A stretch of 64,000 nucleotides of DNA. It comes from Oegoconia quadripuncta (taxonomy: Eukaryota; Arthropoda; Insecta; Lepidoptera; Autostichidae). Below the pieces are notes generated by a model. The model was given only the letters and a program-made list of their open reading frames with translations. It was not told the origin of the DNA and did not search any database. Below, piece after piece: positions 1-11,572 of this stretch (position 1 is the first letter of the stretch; every line of letters begins with the position of its first letter). The translations under genes were made by a program, and so were the position numbers. The DNA is taken from positions 33,972,778 through 34,036,777 of the forward strand of contig OX438744.1 in assembly GCA_949316235.1 (NCBI GenBank), read 5' to 3'.

Positions 1-101
1 AGTTTATTATCTACCATTTTGTAAGACAATAAGTAGATTATTCAGGTTATTAAAGTTGCAGCTTTACGAATAAAAGTACAGATAAGTTCGCAGAAACTTA
101 C

Positions 102-236
102 CAAGCAACACTGGTAGTAAGCATTTTTCCTAAGTGTTGTGGCAGGCCCGTATTCATCTTCTGCAGGCCCTCCGCATGCATCCTTCCCCTGAGACTCACC
201 GGTCCACCTTCCGAACGAACATTCTTCACAGCATGT
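102..236 (-). CDS. FBLN1: Fibulin-like exon 4
   Basis: 135 nt, acceptor ATTATAG and donor TTG|GTAAGT, phase 0 both ends. Encodes TCCEECSFGRWTGESQGKD, a C, a short linker and NAYYQCCL. The C-xxGR-xxxxQG-C-...-CC spacing matches fibulin-1. A second frame is also open here but does not join in phase to exon 3. Confidence 0.75.
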
Positions 237-3200
237 CTATAATGTGAGTAATGAAGATTATATTTACAGATGATTGGTTAACCGCTAGACGATTTACCTA
301 AAGTGCACTTTAAGATCACACCATCAATTACGTGCTATAGTATCCTCTTTCAACGTGCTCTTATCACTTGATATACTATACTACGAGTCGTGTGGTATTC
401 TAGATCGTAATTTGAGGAACAATATGTATTTTACTGCATCTGTGACTCGATGAAACAGCGGCAACGCGAGTTCGATTCCTGGCAAGAAAATGTCCGCATG
501 GCCAGTCACCTACCACTATCTTATCTGCCGCTAAATAGGAATGTTGATAGCATTGTTGTGTTCCGGCTTTTTGAGATAAGATAGCCAGTCACCTAAATAA
601 CTTGGATATACATATTTCCTGGTGCCTTCGGCTTCAGTTTCACTTAACGTCAGAGTGATAAGGATCCACGGGATGTATTTTAAGTTCTGAATAGAAAAAA
701 AAAATACCTTTCCAATATCGGTCTTGGGGACACTACATCGTTTGACGGCAGCCAGTGATATACCAGCGGCACACTCTTCTTTTTGCCTAAAAATATAAAA
801 TTCTCATAAAATTTGATCAACTACATCGAAAATCAAAAGTCCGCAAAAATTCGTCTTATCATCAGCCCGTTGCCATCTTATTGCAGGTATATAGGCCTTC
901 CCTCGTATAATGAGAGAGTATGTGCATGGAGTATAACATGATCAGTGGTAGCATGCTTACTATTTAAGCTGATCCATCCGAAGTTCTCTAAAATTATAGC
1001 CTAGACAAGAGGGTCATAACTGCGTATCAAAATCAAAATCAAAAATGTTTTATTTCCTAAGTTATAGGAATAACATTTTAAATCGTCACGACATACAGTT
1101 ATCGCTCATTCACTAGGCTGTCTCCCCAGAGAAGAACGGGCAAGAAACTCAGGGGTTGCTCTTTTTAAACAAGTCAATACAAACACAATTTGGAATAATT
1201 GTTAAATTTATGATTCGACAAAGAAAAATAAGAATAGAATATACTGGATATTGACGAGCGGTCCACGCATTCTTATCATCCAGATAGTCAGTTTTATAAT
1301 AGCCTGTGGCACATAGTTTCTCTTCTTGGATTGTTTACCATAAAAAGTGTCCTGTGATACTTTGGGAATCAAGACTAATCTAGAGCCTTGCACTTAAAAA
1401 TTGGTCAAGATTAATTACCAGTACAGATACTCAGGGACCTGGTTAGATCATGAAGTAGCCCGACCAGTGTCACCGTGCACGCCCAAAGGCTATTATAGCT
1501 TCAGGAGGTAACATATAAATCTACATATATACAGCCGAGAAACATTACTGGACTTGGAAGGACCTCGGACAGTCGGGTAAATAGTCAAGTGTACACAAAC
1601 AGTCCAAAAGGCAGTTAGTTACAGAAATTGGTGTCGATTCGGTTGCACACGAACTAAACTACAACCAGATTTAGACTGGTGCTGTCACGTTATATTGTTC
1701 CAAAGAGAAAAAGACAGGCCTACTTTGAAATTGGTTTTATTTTAGTTTGCGTACAACCGAATCGACACCATTGTCTTACTTAAATTGTCTCTCGCAGCAG
1801 CTCTTCAATGCTGCTCTGCATGTATCCAGCTGTTCTGTCTCTATCTCATCTGGAGGATCTGCTTCGGGGCACTGTTGGATTGTAGACGTAGTCATTGCGA
1901 AGGTCTCTCCGTGTGTGCAGCATGTCTCTGTCACTTCCAGCGCTTCGTCCGAAGATAGAGCTGTAAATGAGAGTTGGAGAGTAGAGTATGACTTTGTAAC
2001 ATAATGGCGCTGTCTAATATTGTGCTGACCTACTGCAGTAGGTAAGTAGGTATGGTAATTTTCTTTTTGCAGGAAAAAATTTACTTCGTGTAATTACACT
2101 AGGAACCACAGCCGAATTCAGTCGAAAATTGCTGGATTCTAAATGGTTCACTTTGAATGGGTAATTAATAATTTTTTGCTCGAATTTAACTATAGTTTCT
2201 TGGGGAAAGTTGTTCGTAATCAAGAGTGGCGTCACCAGTTAAGGGGAATTACACGAATTCAAATTCACCCTGTATATAGCTGAGTAAGTACCAAAAAGAA
2301 GAAAAGATCATGCAATCCAATACAAATAATATTATGTAGGCTGCTAGCATTGGACTCAACAGATTTTGGACGACAAAACTTTTAGATAATGTTTTTTTTT
2401 CTTATATTTGTAATGTATAACCATAAAAATAAACATTGTGGGAGTGAGGACAAGCGTTCCAATGGGGATGTACTGTATATACATCAGTTGTCAAACCAAG
2501 TCACGGTATTTGTTAGTTAATCAAACTTCAAACTTCAAGCATTTATTTCAACGTAAGATACATGATATCATTTGTTGAATTTCAATTTAAATCTATTGGA
2601 AATAAAAATAAGCATTAAGGCTTAAGCATTTTTCGGTCAGTCAGTATGTCCAAGCTACCACCGCTTCGGAAAGGGAAATCATCTGTGGGAAAAGAAGCGG
2701 CGCAAGAAACCCACAGGTTCATTTTTTGTGACCCACAGGATGATTTTGATAATTCCATTATTGAACAATAATTTATTATTGCTAAAAACATGCCAAACGT
2801 CATTATTGTCTTTTATAATTTTATTTTAGGGACGCGCCAATATTCAATCTGGGTACTAGGTACTATACCTACTGGCGCATTATTGTACCTTACTACCGCA
2901 CTTCTGACCTGTCGCATTACTATATTGTCGCACTTTTGTATTCTCGCATTTTCTATAATTTCTCACAAGTGACGTATTTCTGTAATCCTATCCATTTGTT
3001 ATTATGCTAGTCCTGCGGATCATTCAACCTAAAGACGGTCCTGGACTCTCAGGTAGACAGAGAATTGAGTAAAGTATGTGCAAATTATCCAATCTTACTT
3101 GTACATATATTTATTAAGCGTTGACATTGCGGGGGAGGCGGTTAACACGAGGTACTCTATCCTCCGAGATATGGGTATGGTAGCTCTGATATCTGACCAT

Positions 3201-6200
3201 GTTCATCATTATTACCATCCTTTATAAATGGAAGTATTTACTTTACATAAACTGTAGGTATAACAGTCTTATAATTCATTCAACTCAACCGATAACCTTT
3301 TGGGTTTTCGTCGATTAAAAATAGATTTCGGCCGTTTCTTTTTTGTAGATGAAAAACAATTCAGCATTTTGAAGTATAGACACAAAATAATTGGATATTT
3401 ATTTATTTTTCTAGATAATTGAGAACGGTATCAATATCTTATGACCTAATGTGCAGCAGTGGAGTTTGATCATCATGAAGAAGGGTATATCGGTGGAACT
3501 AGTCAGATTTTTTTTCTCCGTCCTATTAGAACCCAGTAGTTAGTAAAACTAAATGAGCTAAAAGGCCTTACACATCCCCACCGTTGGGGCCCAGCCTCCT
3601 CTCGCTGAGAGAGGTTATGGGCCATATCCACCACGTGGGCTCAGTGCGGATTGGTGGATTAGTATCAGACTATTAGTCACCTGACAGTCAGTGGTTTCAG
3701 GCCATCGACTTCAATTGTAAACAACCGGGACCGACTATTTAATGTGCCCTCCGAAGCACGGAAGCACTCGTATTAAAATGTCACTAGTGGTCACTCATTC
3801 ATGGACTGACCGTGCCAGACATGCGAATACGCCTGCGCCACGAGTGCTATACTTTTTTTTTTTTGACGCGGGGAAACGCCTGACGCGTACCGCTCGCTTG
3901 GGGGACGGCGAGACGGTTATGAGGGACTCCCCTCTTCTCTTCTCTTATCATGTCGCTACTTCTCTTATATTACGAGTACTACACTTAATATAAGAGAAGT
4001 GGCGACATCATGAAGTTCATATTCAAAATACACTGCAAGACTTTGTCAAATTGAAAAGGATGACAAAGTTGGTCATATTCCTTCTAATCAAGTAAGAATA
4101 TATTGATAATCGCTTCCGTGACTCAATGTAAACAACATAGTTTACAATAGGGATAACAAAATTTTTTTTTTATGCACTACGGGTTTGTACTTGACCTCAA
4201 TCACACCTGATGTTAAGTAAAGATGAGGTCGAAGGTGGAAGCGTACTGACCCGAAAACCCCAACACATTTGGGGGACTGGCTATCTTATCTCTGACAACC
4301 GGAATACAACAATGCTATTAACGTTGCTGCTTGGCGGCAGATTTAGATAAGATGGTGGTAGCTAGCCAGGCGGACATTTTAAAATGCCCTACCACCAACC
4401 AACAAAAAATTACACGCTTGGTTAACTATAGTTACTACAATCGTATTCAAGTCTGCTGCCAAGCTGCAATGTTGATAGCATTGTTGTATTCTGGTTAAGA
4501 TAACCCGGTCCTCCAATTAAGTTAGGGATTTCCACCCTTCACTCATATGGTGATGAGGTCGTGCCCTAACCCGTTGTGGATAAAACAATATTTTTATTGA
4601 CTTTTCCATAATGTATTTTCAATTCGTTGGTTTGAGATTTCGGCTCTGCTTGTGATTAAAATCATTTGGTATATATTTTATACAGCTCCGTCGACGTCCG
4701 CTTCCGCTACCGCCCGCACGGAAACCGCACCGCTAAGACTATGGCTGTTGTTTGTGATTCGCGAGATACGCAGCGATCCCCCGACCTTTGTGCAGCCCGA
4801 CAGATATCTCAGGGAAAATACTTACTTACAATCCAGATTTCACGGATATGTACATATCTACCTAATGTTTTGTACCTCTCTATTATAACACACACACAGT
4901 GCATGTGCGAAGTGAGTTTTGCTTCATTTTTAACTGTACCTATATACATAATATCGCGTACGCGTTTACGTAATAACTATTTAAGTATTTAAAAACCGAA
5001 AACACGACAGCATAATTTACATTTAGCGGGCGCCATGTTGGATTTTTTATCATAAAATGTATCGTATGCAACGAATTATCTAATTCGTTGATCGTATGGC
5101 ACTCTAGGGATCAAGGCGAATTGAACGGCACCTTGCAGTTCAAAATCGGTGGAGCCTTTTAGGCTACAGGTAACACAGAAATCTACATACATACACACAA
5201 AAAACATAACCCTCCTTTTTGAGGCTGTCGAGTAAAAAGTAGGTAGGTAGGTACCTAAGAAAAAAATTGTTTTGCAAACTATCCGCTAAAAGCGCTGCAC
5301 ATTTCTTTATACAAATCATCACGTAAACGTGAAAGCCGAAACAACACTCAGACCCCGTCCCAGGCCCAGAGGCGTTGTATTCCGACGACATCTAAGCTCA
5401 CAAGTCCAAGGTTCTATGATAAAATCAAGGTACAAAATTATGATTGCTGCTTTCAATGACAATGTCGTCGAGTTCCGGATGGCGAAAATGACCACAATAA
5501 CTGTCCCGAGTAGTTTTTTTTGATCAGCCTATCTTGTCCCACTACTGGACAAAGGCCTCCTCCAAACCCTTCCACGTATTTCTATCTTTGACCTATGCGT
5601 GCGTACAAATTGGTTGGTGGTAGGGCATATTAAAATGTCCGCCTGGCTAGCTACCACCATCTTATCTAAATCTGCCGCCAAGCAGCAATGTTAATAGCAT
5701 TGTTGTGTTCCGGTTGTCAGAGATAAGATAGCCAGTCCCCCAAATGTGTTGGGGTTTCCGCGTTAGTACGCTTCCACCTTCGACCTCATCTTCACTTAAC
5801 ATCAGGTGTGATTGAGGTCAAATACGAACCCGTCGTGCATAAAAAAAAAAAAAAAAAAAAATCTCAGGATTCGTCAAGAGTAGGTTGTGAATTCAATGAT
5901 ATCAGGAGAGATTGTAGTCAAACGCGGATACAGTCAATCTTAAATCAAGTTTAAAATAATACTGCAAAAGAGATATTGTGTGTCACAATAATTTAGACAC
6001 GATCTCTGCTCATAATGCCTATCCCTGACGACCTGTTTGGTGTAGTGGTGGTAGTGGTTAGAAACTCTGCTGCTATGTTAAAAGGTCGCGGGTGCGAATC
6101 CTGCTAGGGGTACGGTTGTTTTTCATTTATATATATGCATTTATTTACAAAAAAAAAATTATTTGTGTATTTTATCAACCACCTGGTATCCATAATACAA

Positions 6201-7459
6201 TGGCGCTGTGTGTATTAGCAAATATATTTATTTATTTATTATCCCTGCCCGTGAGATACGTCGCAGATGCAATGTACCTAGTTAGGTATTGCTATTATCA
6301 CTAGTATGGTATGACGTTTGAATGAATGCAGAATAGATTACTTACCGTCACCTAAAATAGGTACCTACCACACCTAACTTATATTTCAGGCCAAACGTTG
6401 CTTACCCGCTGACTCGCAATACCAGATTAACCTTATTCAACATTCTAAATAAACCTTACTAATGTACTTAGTACTATAATTAGCAAGCCTTAGGTATAGA
6501 TAGAAAATATTTTAGTAAAGTTATGTTGATTATAATTGAACTGCCAGAACTTGGCCACACAACCAAATTCGGTAAGATTCGGCTCTCTATCTCCAGAGTG
6601 TATCATAGATCTTCACCAAAATTATTTAGGACTTTAAACACCTTTACGAACAAAAATAATTATTGAAATCAGTTAAAAATGTCGAAGATATCGCGGAAAA
6701 CAGTCAAATTGATAACCTAACCGCCTCCGTGGCTCAATGTAAACAACTTTGGGTTTACGATTCGGAGGTCACAGGTTCGATCCCAGCGAGGTACACGTTT
6801 AAGTATTCGGTTTGGTTGGTGGTAGGCATTAGTCCGCTTGGCTAGCTACCGCCATCTTATCTAAATCTTCCGCCAAGCAGCAATGTTAATAGCATTGTTG
6901 TGTTCCGGTTGTCAGAGATAATATAGCCAGTCCCGCAAATGTGTTGGAGTTTCCGGGTCAGTACGCTTCCACCTTCGACCTCATCTTCATTTAACATCAG
7001 GTGTGATTGAGGTCAAGTATCATAACGTTCTGCATAAAAAAAACCTTATTTTTGGAAGTTGGTTAAAAATGCAAAGGAATACCAATATGGAATAGGACCA
7101 AGCTCCTTTAATGGCGAAAAAGAAGATAAGGGATTTACTATTTGTGTTTGAGGTCAAGTGCTAACTCGTTGTGCAAAAAAATTCTTAAGATTACTTTATT
7201 AATACAGCTCTAGACTCTACTAGAGCGAAAATTATTTATCCATTCCGGTATTCACATCGGAAATTCCTGTTATTCACAGCCTATGACATAAATAACAGTC
7301 ATACAATTTAAATACCTACTCACCATGTTTGAACAACTGACGAGCTGCAGCAAGAATGAAATAATTTAAAATAACTAAATAGATTTCCTTACCATTTACC
7401 AAATTTCTTGAAAGAACGCACAGCACTATATTCAACACAAACACCTTATATCCCTTCAT
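102..7459 (-). CDS. FBLN1: Fibulin-1-like extracellular matrix protein, 5' part (4 exons, incomplete at left edge)
   Basis: Secreted, cysteine-rich matrix glycoprotein of the fibulin family, expected in basement membrane and connective tissue. Four coding exons read in order on the minus strand: 7459-7393, 1960-1780, 786-708, 236-102. Phases match exactly at every junction (1, 2, 0, 0), and all have AG acceptors and GTAAG/GTATT-type donors. Exon 1 is a signal peptide (MKGYKVFVLNIVLCVLS). The next three encode anaphylatoxin-type modules with paired cysteines: TCC...C...C...SCC, then EECAAGISLAAVKRC, then TCCEECSFGRWTGESQG ending YQCCL. The CATGISL-like stretch followed by CC-x2-C and a final CC is typical of fibulin-1. 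EGF-like and C-terminal domains are not in the window. The first intron is about 5.4 kb. The family call is by recognition of the pattern, not by a search. Confidence 0.78.
447..662 (+). mobile_element. Diverged tRNA-derived SINE, family S1
   Basis: GTTCGATTCCTGGCAAG B-box-like site followed by the S1 body (TGTCCGCATGGCCAG, TAGCATTGTTGTGTTCCGG, TTCACTTAACGTCAG). In fibulin intron 3. Confidence 0.6.
708..786 (-). CDS. FBLN1: Fibulin-like exon 3
   Basis: 79 nt between acceptor ATTTTTAG and donor AAG|GTATTT, phase 2 in and phase 0 out. Encodes QKEECAAGISLAAVKRC and a short linker VPKTDIGK. The ECAxGISLA string matches the second anaphylatoxin-like module of fibulin-1. Confidence 0.78.
1020..1180. 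mobile_element. LINE-derived fragment
   Basis: ATCAAAATCAAAAATGTTTT and AGAACGGGCAAGAAACTCAG, the same type of LINE flank as at 49060-49190. Confidence 0.45.
1630..1769. mobile_element. GGTGTCGATTCGG MITE (copy next to a fibulin splice donor)
   Basis: TIR GGTGTCGATTCGGTT at both ends, internal AAACTA...TAGTTT complementarity. Its end is 5 bp from the donor GTAAG of fibulin exon 2. Confidence 0.85.
1780..1960 (-). CDS. FBLN1: Fibulin-like exon 2 (first anaphylatoxin-type module)
   Basis: Acceptor TTTACAG at 1961-1967 and donor AA|GTAAG at 1779. The 181 nt take phase 1 in and give phase 2 out. It encodes TETCCTHGETFAMTT, a single C in QQCPEAD, then DTCRAALKSCCERQF: six cysteines in the anaphylatoxin arrangement. 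A MITE ends only 5 bp beyond the donor GTAAG. Confidence 0.78.
2027..2278. repeat. Dispersed repeat ending CACCCTGTATA
   Basis: TTCTTGGGGAAAGTTGTTCG then AATTCAAATTCACCCTGTAT; shared with 35352-35577. The TACAGGGTG end suggests a Tc1/mariner-type MITE fragment. In fibulin intron 1. Confidence 0.55.
2510..2740. mobile_element. LINE-derived fragment
   Basis: CTTCAAGCATTTATTTCAAC, GTCAGTATGTCCAAGCTAC, GAAGCGGCGCAAGAAACCC; shared with 23430-23640. Fits a truncated non-LTR element. Confidence 0.5.
3565..3945. mobile_element. LINE-derived fragments
   Basis: ACATCCCCACCGTTGGGGCC, CCACGTGGGCTCAGTGCGGA, CCCTCCGAAGCACGGAAGCA; then ACGCGGGGAAACGCCTGACG. Related pieces at 10690-10935, 12050-12135 and 61670-61835. 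Confidence 0.5.
3950..4008. repeat. 23-bp stem hairpin
   Basis: ATGTCGCTACTTCTCTTATA and near-exact inverse with one mismatch, 13-bp loop. Confidence 0.75.
4161..4403 (-). mobile_element. SINE family S1, tRNA head missing
   Basis: Poly-T then TGCACTACGGGTTTGTACTT through CCTACCACCAACCAA. A further degraded S1 piece in the plus orientation follows at 4450-4585. Confidence 0.75.
4990..5175. repeat. Dispersed repeat GGGCGCCATGTT
   Basis: GCGGGCGCCATGTTGGATTT and CTACATACATACAC; related copies at 60770-60920 and, inverted, 34268-34450. Confidence 0.5.
5523..5578. mobile_element. Short RTE-like tail
   Basis: CCCACTACTGGACAAAGGCC, the inverse of the usual RTE 3' end. Another at 49008-49062 (CCACTGCTGGACAAAGGCCT) and a related piece at 31008-31080. 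Confidence 0.45.
5607..5862 (+). mobile_element. SINE family S1, tRNA head missing
   Basis: GGTTGGTGGTAGGGCATATT to GTGCATAAAA with a long A tail. Confidence 0.8.
6028..6120 (+). mobile_element. SINE family S2, tRNA head only
   Basis: GACCTGTTTGGTGTAGTGG A box and GGGTGCGAATCCTGCTAGGG B box; body lost. Confidence 0.65.
6718..7044 (+). mobile_element. Full-length tRNA-derived SINE, family S1
   Basis: tRNA-like head with A box TGGCTCAATGTAAAC and B box GGTTCGATCCC, then the S1 body and a short A tail. In fibulin intron 1. Confidence 0.85.
7393..7459 (-). CDS. FBLN1: Fibulin-like exon 1 (signal peptide)
   Basis: Start codon at 7459-7457; 22 codons plus one base, then donor G|GTAAGG. The product is a hydrophobic leader (K-rich start, then VFVLNIVLCVL) typical of a secretory signal peptide. 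A TATA box lies about 100 bp upstream, which supports this as the first coding exon. Confidence 0.72.
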
Positions 7460-7560
7460 TGTTAAAACCAAATAAAACATATAAACACACAACTAACTTT
7501 TACACAACACGGCACTCATTAAAAATTATTCCAACACTTCTTTGAACTAAACATGTGTTT

Positions 7561-7568
7561 TTTATATA
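7561..7568 (-). promoter_or_regulatory. TATA box of the fibulin-like gene
   Basis: TATATAAA on the minus strand about 100 bp upstream of the start codon; a TTAGTTC initiator-like site follows about 15-20 bp downstream. The position fits a core promoter with a short 5' UTR. No transcript evidence. Confidence 0.45.
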
Positions 7569-8099
7569 CTTAATTATTATTAAATCTTAAACTCCTGAAC
7601 GAATTTTATTACATTTAGCACACACGCGTTGTCCAAACAGCGTCTTACTCGTAAGTGGTACCTATCACGGGTCAGCCAGATAACATTTCTGCGCAAGTCT
7701 ACTTACTACAGGCCATAAGTTCACTATTAGGAAAAACGTACTATTATTGCTTATACAGGGACATAAACGTTGTTTTTTGTAGGGTCTTTCAATTGGTAGA
7801 TAAGCAAAACGCTAATAAAAGATATTAAGGCACATATCAATTATTTATGTAGGTCAGTAAGGCCATAACTCTGATCACCATAAACTAACACTTTGGTTGT
7901 TCAGACCTCCCACATTAGTTTAAAGAACACCACCTCGTGTCTCAGTTTTGGGCATATACGACTTTAGAACCACGGACTCTATCGTTAAAGTAATTCATTT
8001 TAATACCACATTTAATTTATGAGGATATTGTAACATTTATGTGGATAATCAAAATATACACTTTCATATTCTCTTCCGTATATCACATATACACTTCCG

Positions 8100-8185
8100 T
8101 AGATGGTTATGGGCAGCGGTGACACTTACCATCAGGTGCGCCTCTTGCTCGTTTGCCCACCTCTTCAATAAAAAAAAAAAAAAAT
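8100..8185 (+). mobile_element. Short LINE/SINE 3' tail
   Basis: TGGGCAGCGGTGACACTTAC, CATCAGGTGCGCCTCTTGCT then an A tail; a common lepidopteran non-LTR tail. Confidence 0.5.
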
Positions 8186-8861
8186 AAATATATATATATA
8201 TAATTAATATGTATGGGATATTAGTCCAGTCGAATTACGTAATTTTTGTGGTGTATCTTCCTGTAAACTTAAAGTTCGTGATTTTTTGTAGGAGGATTAA
8301 GTTACACATCAGTATTAGAATAAAAATGATTTTTAACCATTCTGTAGCTTGCTCTAGGTATAGTAGTTATTAAAACTACAATATTAAATTAAAGTTACCA
8401 CTGTGAACTTCATTGCGTTTTAGAAGATGCTAAGATCTCCTGAAACAATTTTCTAAAAAATGTATCAAGGGCTACTTTACATTTTTTTAAATAGTTTATT
8501 GAGTCTTTGGCCTCCGTGAAATTTTTCATAAAAGAAAGAAGTTATTGATCGAATTTTTGAAAATAGTAACAGGAATTCTGAGTATACCTATTCTCCGACG
8601 CAATGAAATTTACAGTATGGTAATTTTAATTTAATAGTCTTATGTTTTATAACTATTACCTATACTATATCTAAAACAAGCTACCGATTTGGTAGAAAAT
8701 ATTTTTATTCTATCACTGACAGTAACTCTATCCATGTGTCAAAAATCACGGCCTTTAAGATTATAGGAATTTAAAAGTGTATCCTTACTGGACTATATTT
8801 AGTCGGTTCTTCGACTTACATAAATTAGATAACGCAACTATCAGTTTAAGGTAAAGGACAA

Positions 8862-9040
8862 ATAAATAAATAAATATTTCGAACACTTACACCAATCATC
8901 TAGTCCCAAATTAAGCAAAGCTTGTGCTATGGATACTAGACAACGAATAAACATAAATAAATATTTATATAAACATCCATGACTCGGGTATAAATGTTCG
9001 TGTTCATCACACAAACATTTACCCCTCGCGGGATTCGAAC
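8862..9040 (-). mobile_element. SINE family S2, head truncated
   Basis: TAAATAAATAAATATTTCG, CACCAATCATCTAGTCCCAA, CATCCATGACTCGGGTATAA, CCCCTCGCGGGATTCGAACG. Confidence 0.8.
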
Positions 9041-9263
9041 GAAATCTCTCTTTTATAATTCCCGATGAAAAAAGACTGGTGTTGCGTTTGACGGTAGTGT
9101 TGTGTTTGTGTCCAGTCTCTGTCCGGATGTATCTCAATAATGCATGGTTCGATTGAAGGTTTTATTTTACGATAAATGTCAAATAAAATCGGTTTAGCCG
9201 TTTGGATGATATTAGTATACATGGACAATTTTATTAACTTAGTTATCTAAATTATTCTAAATT

Positions 9264-9419
9264 TTTTGTAATGCACAACGGGTTAAGACTTGACCTCAAT
9301 CACACCTGATGTTAAGTGAAGATGAGGCTGAAGGTAGAAGCGTATCTACTGACGCTGAGACCCCATCTTATTTTGGGGAACTGGCTATCTTAGCTCTGAC
9401 AACCGGAACACAATAATGG
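9264..9419 (-). mobile_element. SINE family S1, truncated
   Basis: TGCACAACGGGTTAAGACTT to CAACCGGAACACAATAATGG; only the 3' half is present. Confidence 0.7.
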
Positions 9420-9466
9420 AATATAATTGTATTCTGTATATAGTACGGGACTCTGGGCCTGCACTA

Positions 9467-9590
9467 GTAGCATGACACGCGGGATTAAAGTTTACGTCGC
9501 GCGATAATATTTGTCCTGCGCATTTGTTTGGACGAAATATACCACTCTCACGTCGCGTCGCGCGCGACAAACGATGTCATGCTAGGGGAG
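9467..9590. mobile_element. MITE with AGCATGAC ends
   Basis: Left TAGCATGACACGCG, right CGATGTCATGCTA; related to 18896-19022. Confidence 0.6.
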
Positions 9591-9967
9591 CTGTAGGTGT
9601 CCTGTATAGCCCTCCTAGTATGCCTATACTGGTGCTCCATAGTAGTGGATTATTACATTTTTGTATTAGTTTAAAGAACTAAGCAATTAGTATACTGCGC
9701 TAAAACTACATGTGACCTTGTGGAGAAAATATATAATATTTTTTTATTAATGTCAAAACTGCATTTGCCTCATTTTCACTATTAAAAGATAACGATAATA
9801 AAGATTTTGATTCATTCTGGTCTTTACGACGTAACATATACATCTGAATTTAGCTTGTAAGGAATATCGACCTGACTTCTCCGATGTAAGTTTTGTATAT
9901 ACTTCGGAGAAAGAGGACGGAAACTTAGTGAAGTCTGTGGTTTTGTAAATTTTTGGTGTTTCCATAT

Positions 9968-10105
9968 TGACGACCGATTATGTAGCGGGTTGACCCTATC
10001 TTCAAAACCAAACGATTACGGGTTCGAATTCCGCTAGGGGTAAATGTTTGTGTGATGAATACCTACCAATATTTATTCCTGAGTCATGAAAATTATTCAT
10101 GGTCA
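9968..10105 (+). mobile_element. SINE family S2, 3' truncated
   Basis: GACGACCGATTATGTAGCGG head, GGGTTCGAATTCCGCTAGGG B box, TGTTTGTGTGATGAATACCT body. Confidence 0.75.
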
Positions 10106-10185
10106 AGTGTCCATAGTACAGTCTGAAACATATAAACCTATACAGCCCGGCACAATACAATCTAAATTTTCTCAGGAAATCCCAA

Positions 10186-10345
10186 TTAATATTAATAATG
10201 CGGTCTGTATGTATGTTTGTTACCCCTTCACGCCTATACGGCTGGACGGATTTGGATGATATTTGGTGGGTAGATAGATTGGGACCTGGATTAACATATA
10301 GAATAATTTTTGGGCTGAACCGATTTTGATAAAATTTTCTCGAAA
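10186..10345 (+). mobile_element. Diverged Helitron-like or related fragment
   Basis: ATTAATAATGCGGTCTGTAT, ACGGCTGGACGGATTTGGAT and AATATTTGGTGGGTAGATAG resemble the interior of the copy at 11573. Confidence 0.4.
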
Positions 10346-10679
10346 GCTAATAATGAATACTTTTCAATAGTACTTCTGGTATATTGTTGTACTCAGTAAT
10401 TGCTGCAAGTATTTAAAAAAATATCCAAAAACATCAACGATTTCCTGAGAAAACTTAATTTGTATTAAACAGGCCTGTACATATAGGTTACTCTGTTTCA
10501 GGCTATACAGTCTGCGCCATTAATCATACAGAGCTGTTCTACGTGATATGGTAACTGCGATGTTTTTTCAAGCTATAAAAGGACGGCACTTCTTCAGCGT
10601 CACCGAAATGACCCTCTTTATAACATCATTTTATAATTAGATAAAGCCTAATTAGCCATCAAGCTATCATTCATTTTTT

Positions 10680-10935
10680 TTATATTCAACAGCCTTAAAC
10701 ACGACCCCACTTATGAGGCACAGCCTACTTGCACTGGAAGAGGGCATGAGCTGGAGCCATTTCCACCACGAGGGTCTAGTGCGGCATGGTGGATTTTTGT
10801 CAGACAATAATTGGCCACCTGAGTCAATGTTTTTTTCCGTCTTCAATTGTAAATAACTGAAACTGACTATTTTAACCGCCCTCCGAAACACGGAAACACT
10901 TGTATTAAAATACCAATAGTGCTCACCTATCCAAA
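10680..10935. mobile_element. LINE-derived fragment
   Basis: CCACTTATGAGGCACAGCC, CCACGAGGGTCTAGTGCGGC, CGCCCTCCGAAACACGGAAA. Confidence 0.45.
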
Positions 10936-10971
10936 GGCCCCGACATTGCTTAACTTCGCTAATCGCCTTTT

Positions 10972-11293
10972 TTAACCGCCTCCGTGGCACAATGTAAACA
11001 ACATTGGGTTTACGATTCGGAGGTCGCGGGTTCGATCCCCAGCGGGGTACATTTGGTTGGTGGTAGGGCATTTTTAATGTCCGCCTGGCTAGCTACCACC
11101 ATCTTATCTAAATCTGCCGCCAAGCAGCAATATTAATAGCATTGTTGTGTTCCGGTTGTCAGAGATAAGATAGCCAGTCCCCCAAATGTGTTGGGGTTTC
11201 TGGGTCAGTACGCTTCCACCTTCGACCTCGTCTTCACTTAACATCAGGTGTGATTGAGGTCAAGAACGAAACCGTCGTGCATAAAAAAAAAAA
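10972..11293 (+). mobile_element. Full-length tRNA-derived SINE, family S1
   Basis: CCGCCTCCGTGGCACAATGT head, B box GGTTCGATCCCC, tail GTGCATAAAAAAAAAAA. Confidence 0.87.
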
Positions 11294-11572
11294 TAGGCGT
11301 AAGCCTGTGCTAAACACCTTCACTACATTTTATGGCACTCTACATCATTTCTCGTTCTCTACGTTCTCTCTCTCTTCAATTTTAGAGCTATGCTCTTGTC
11401 TGTGGAGTCCTTTCCACTTTTCTTTGGCATTGCTTTTACGTTTTTTTTACTTACGTTCGGTAGAGCAAAATGTAAGTAATGTGTTTGATGGCGTTATGTG
11501 CGTTTGTGTGTCCAACCTTTGTCTGGACTTATCTCAGTAATGTGTGGTCCAATTTGAGTGCAATTTTTTTTA

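Noticed and set aside
102..235. Alternative open frame of fibulin exon 4 (HAVKNVRSEGGPVSL)
   Set aside because: Does not join in phase to exon 3, while the cysteine-rich frame does.
6718..6790. Apparent tRNA gene
   Set aside because: A and B boxes are present, but the sequence continues into a repeated SINE body with an A tail; no cloverleaf with a proper acceptor stem. Same for all other tRNA-like sites here.
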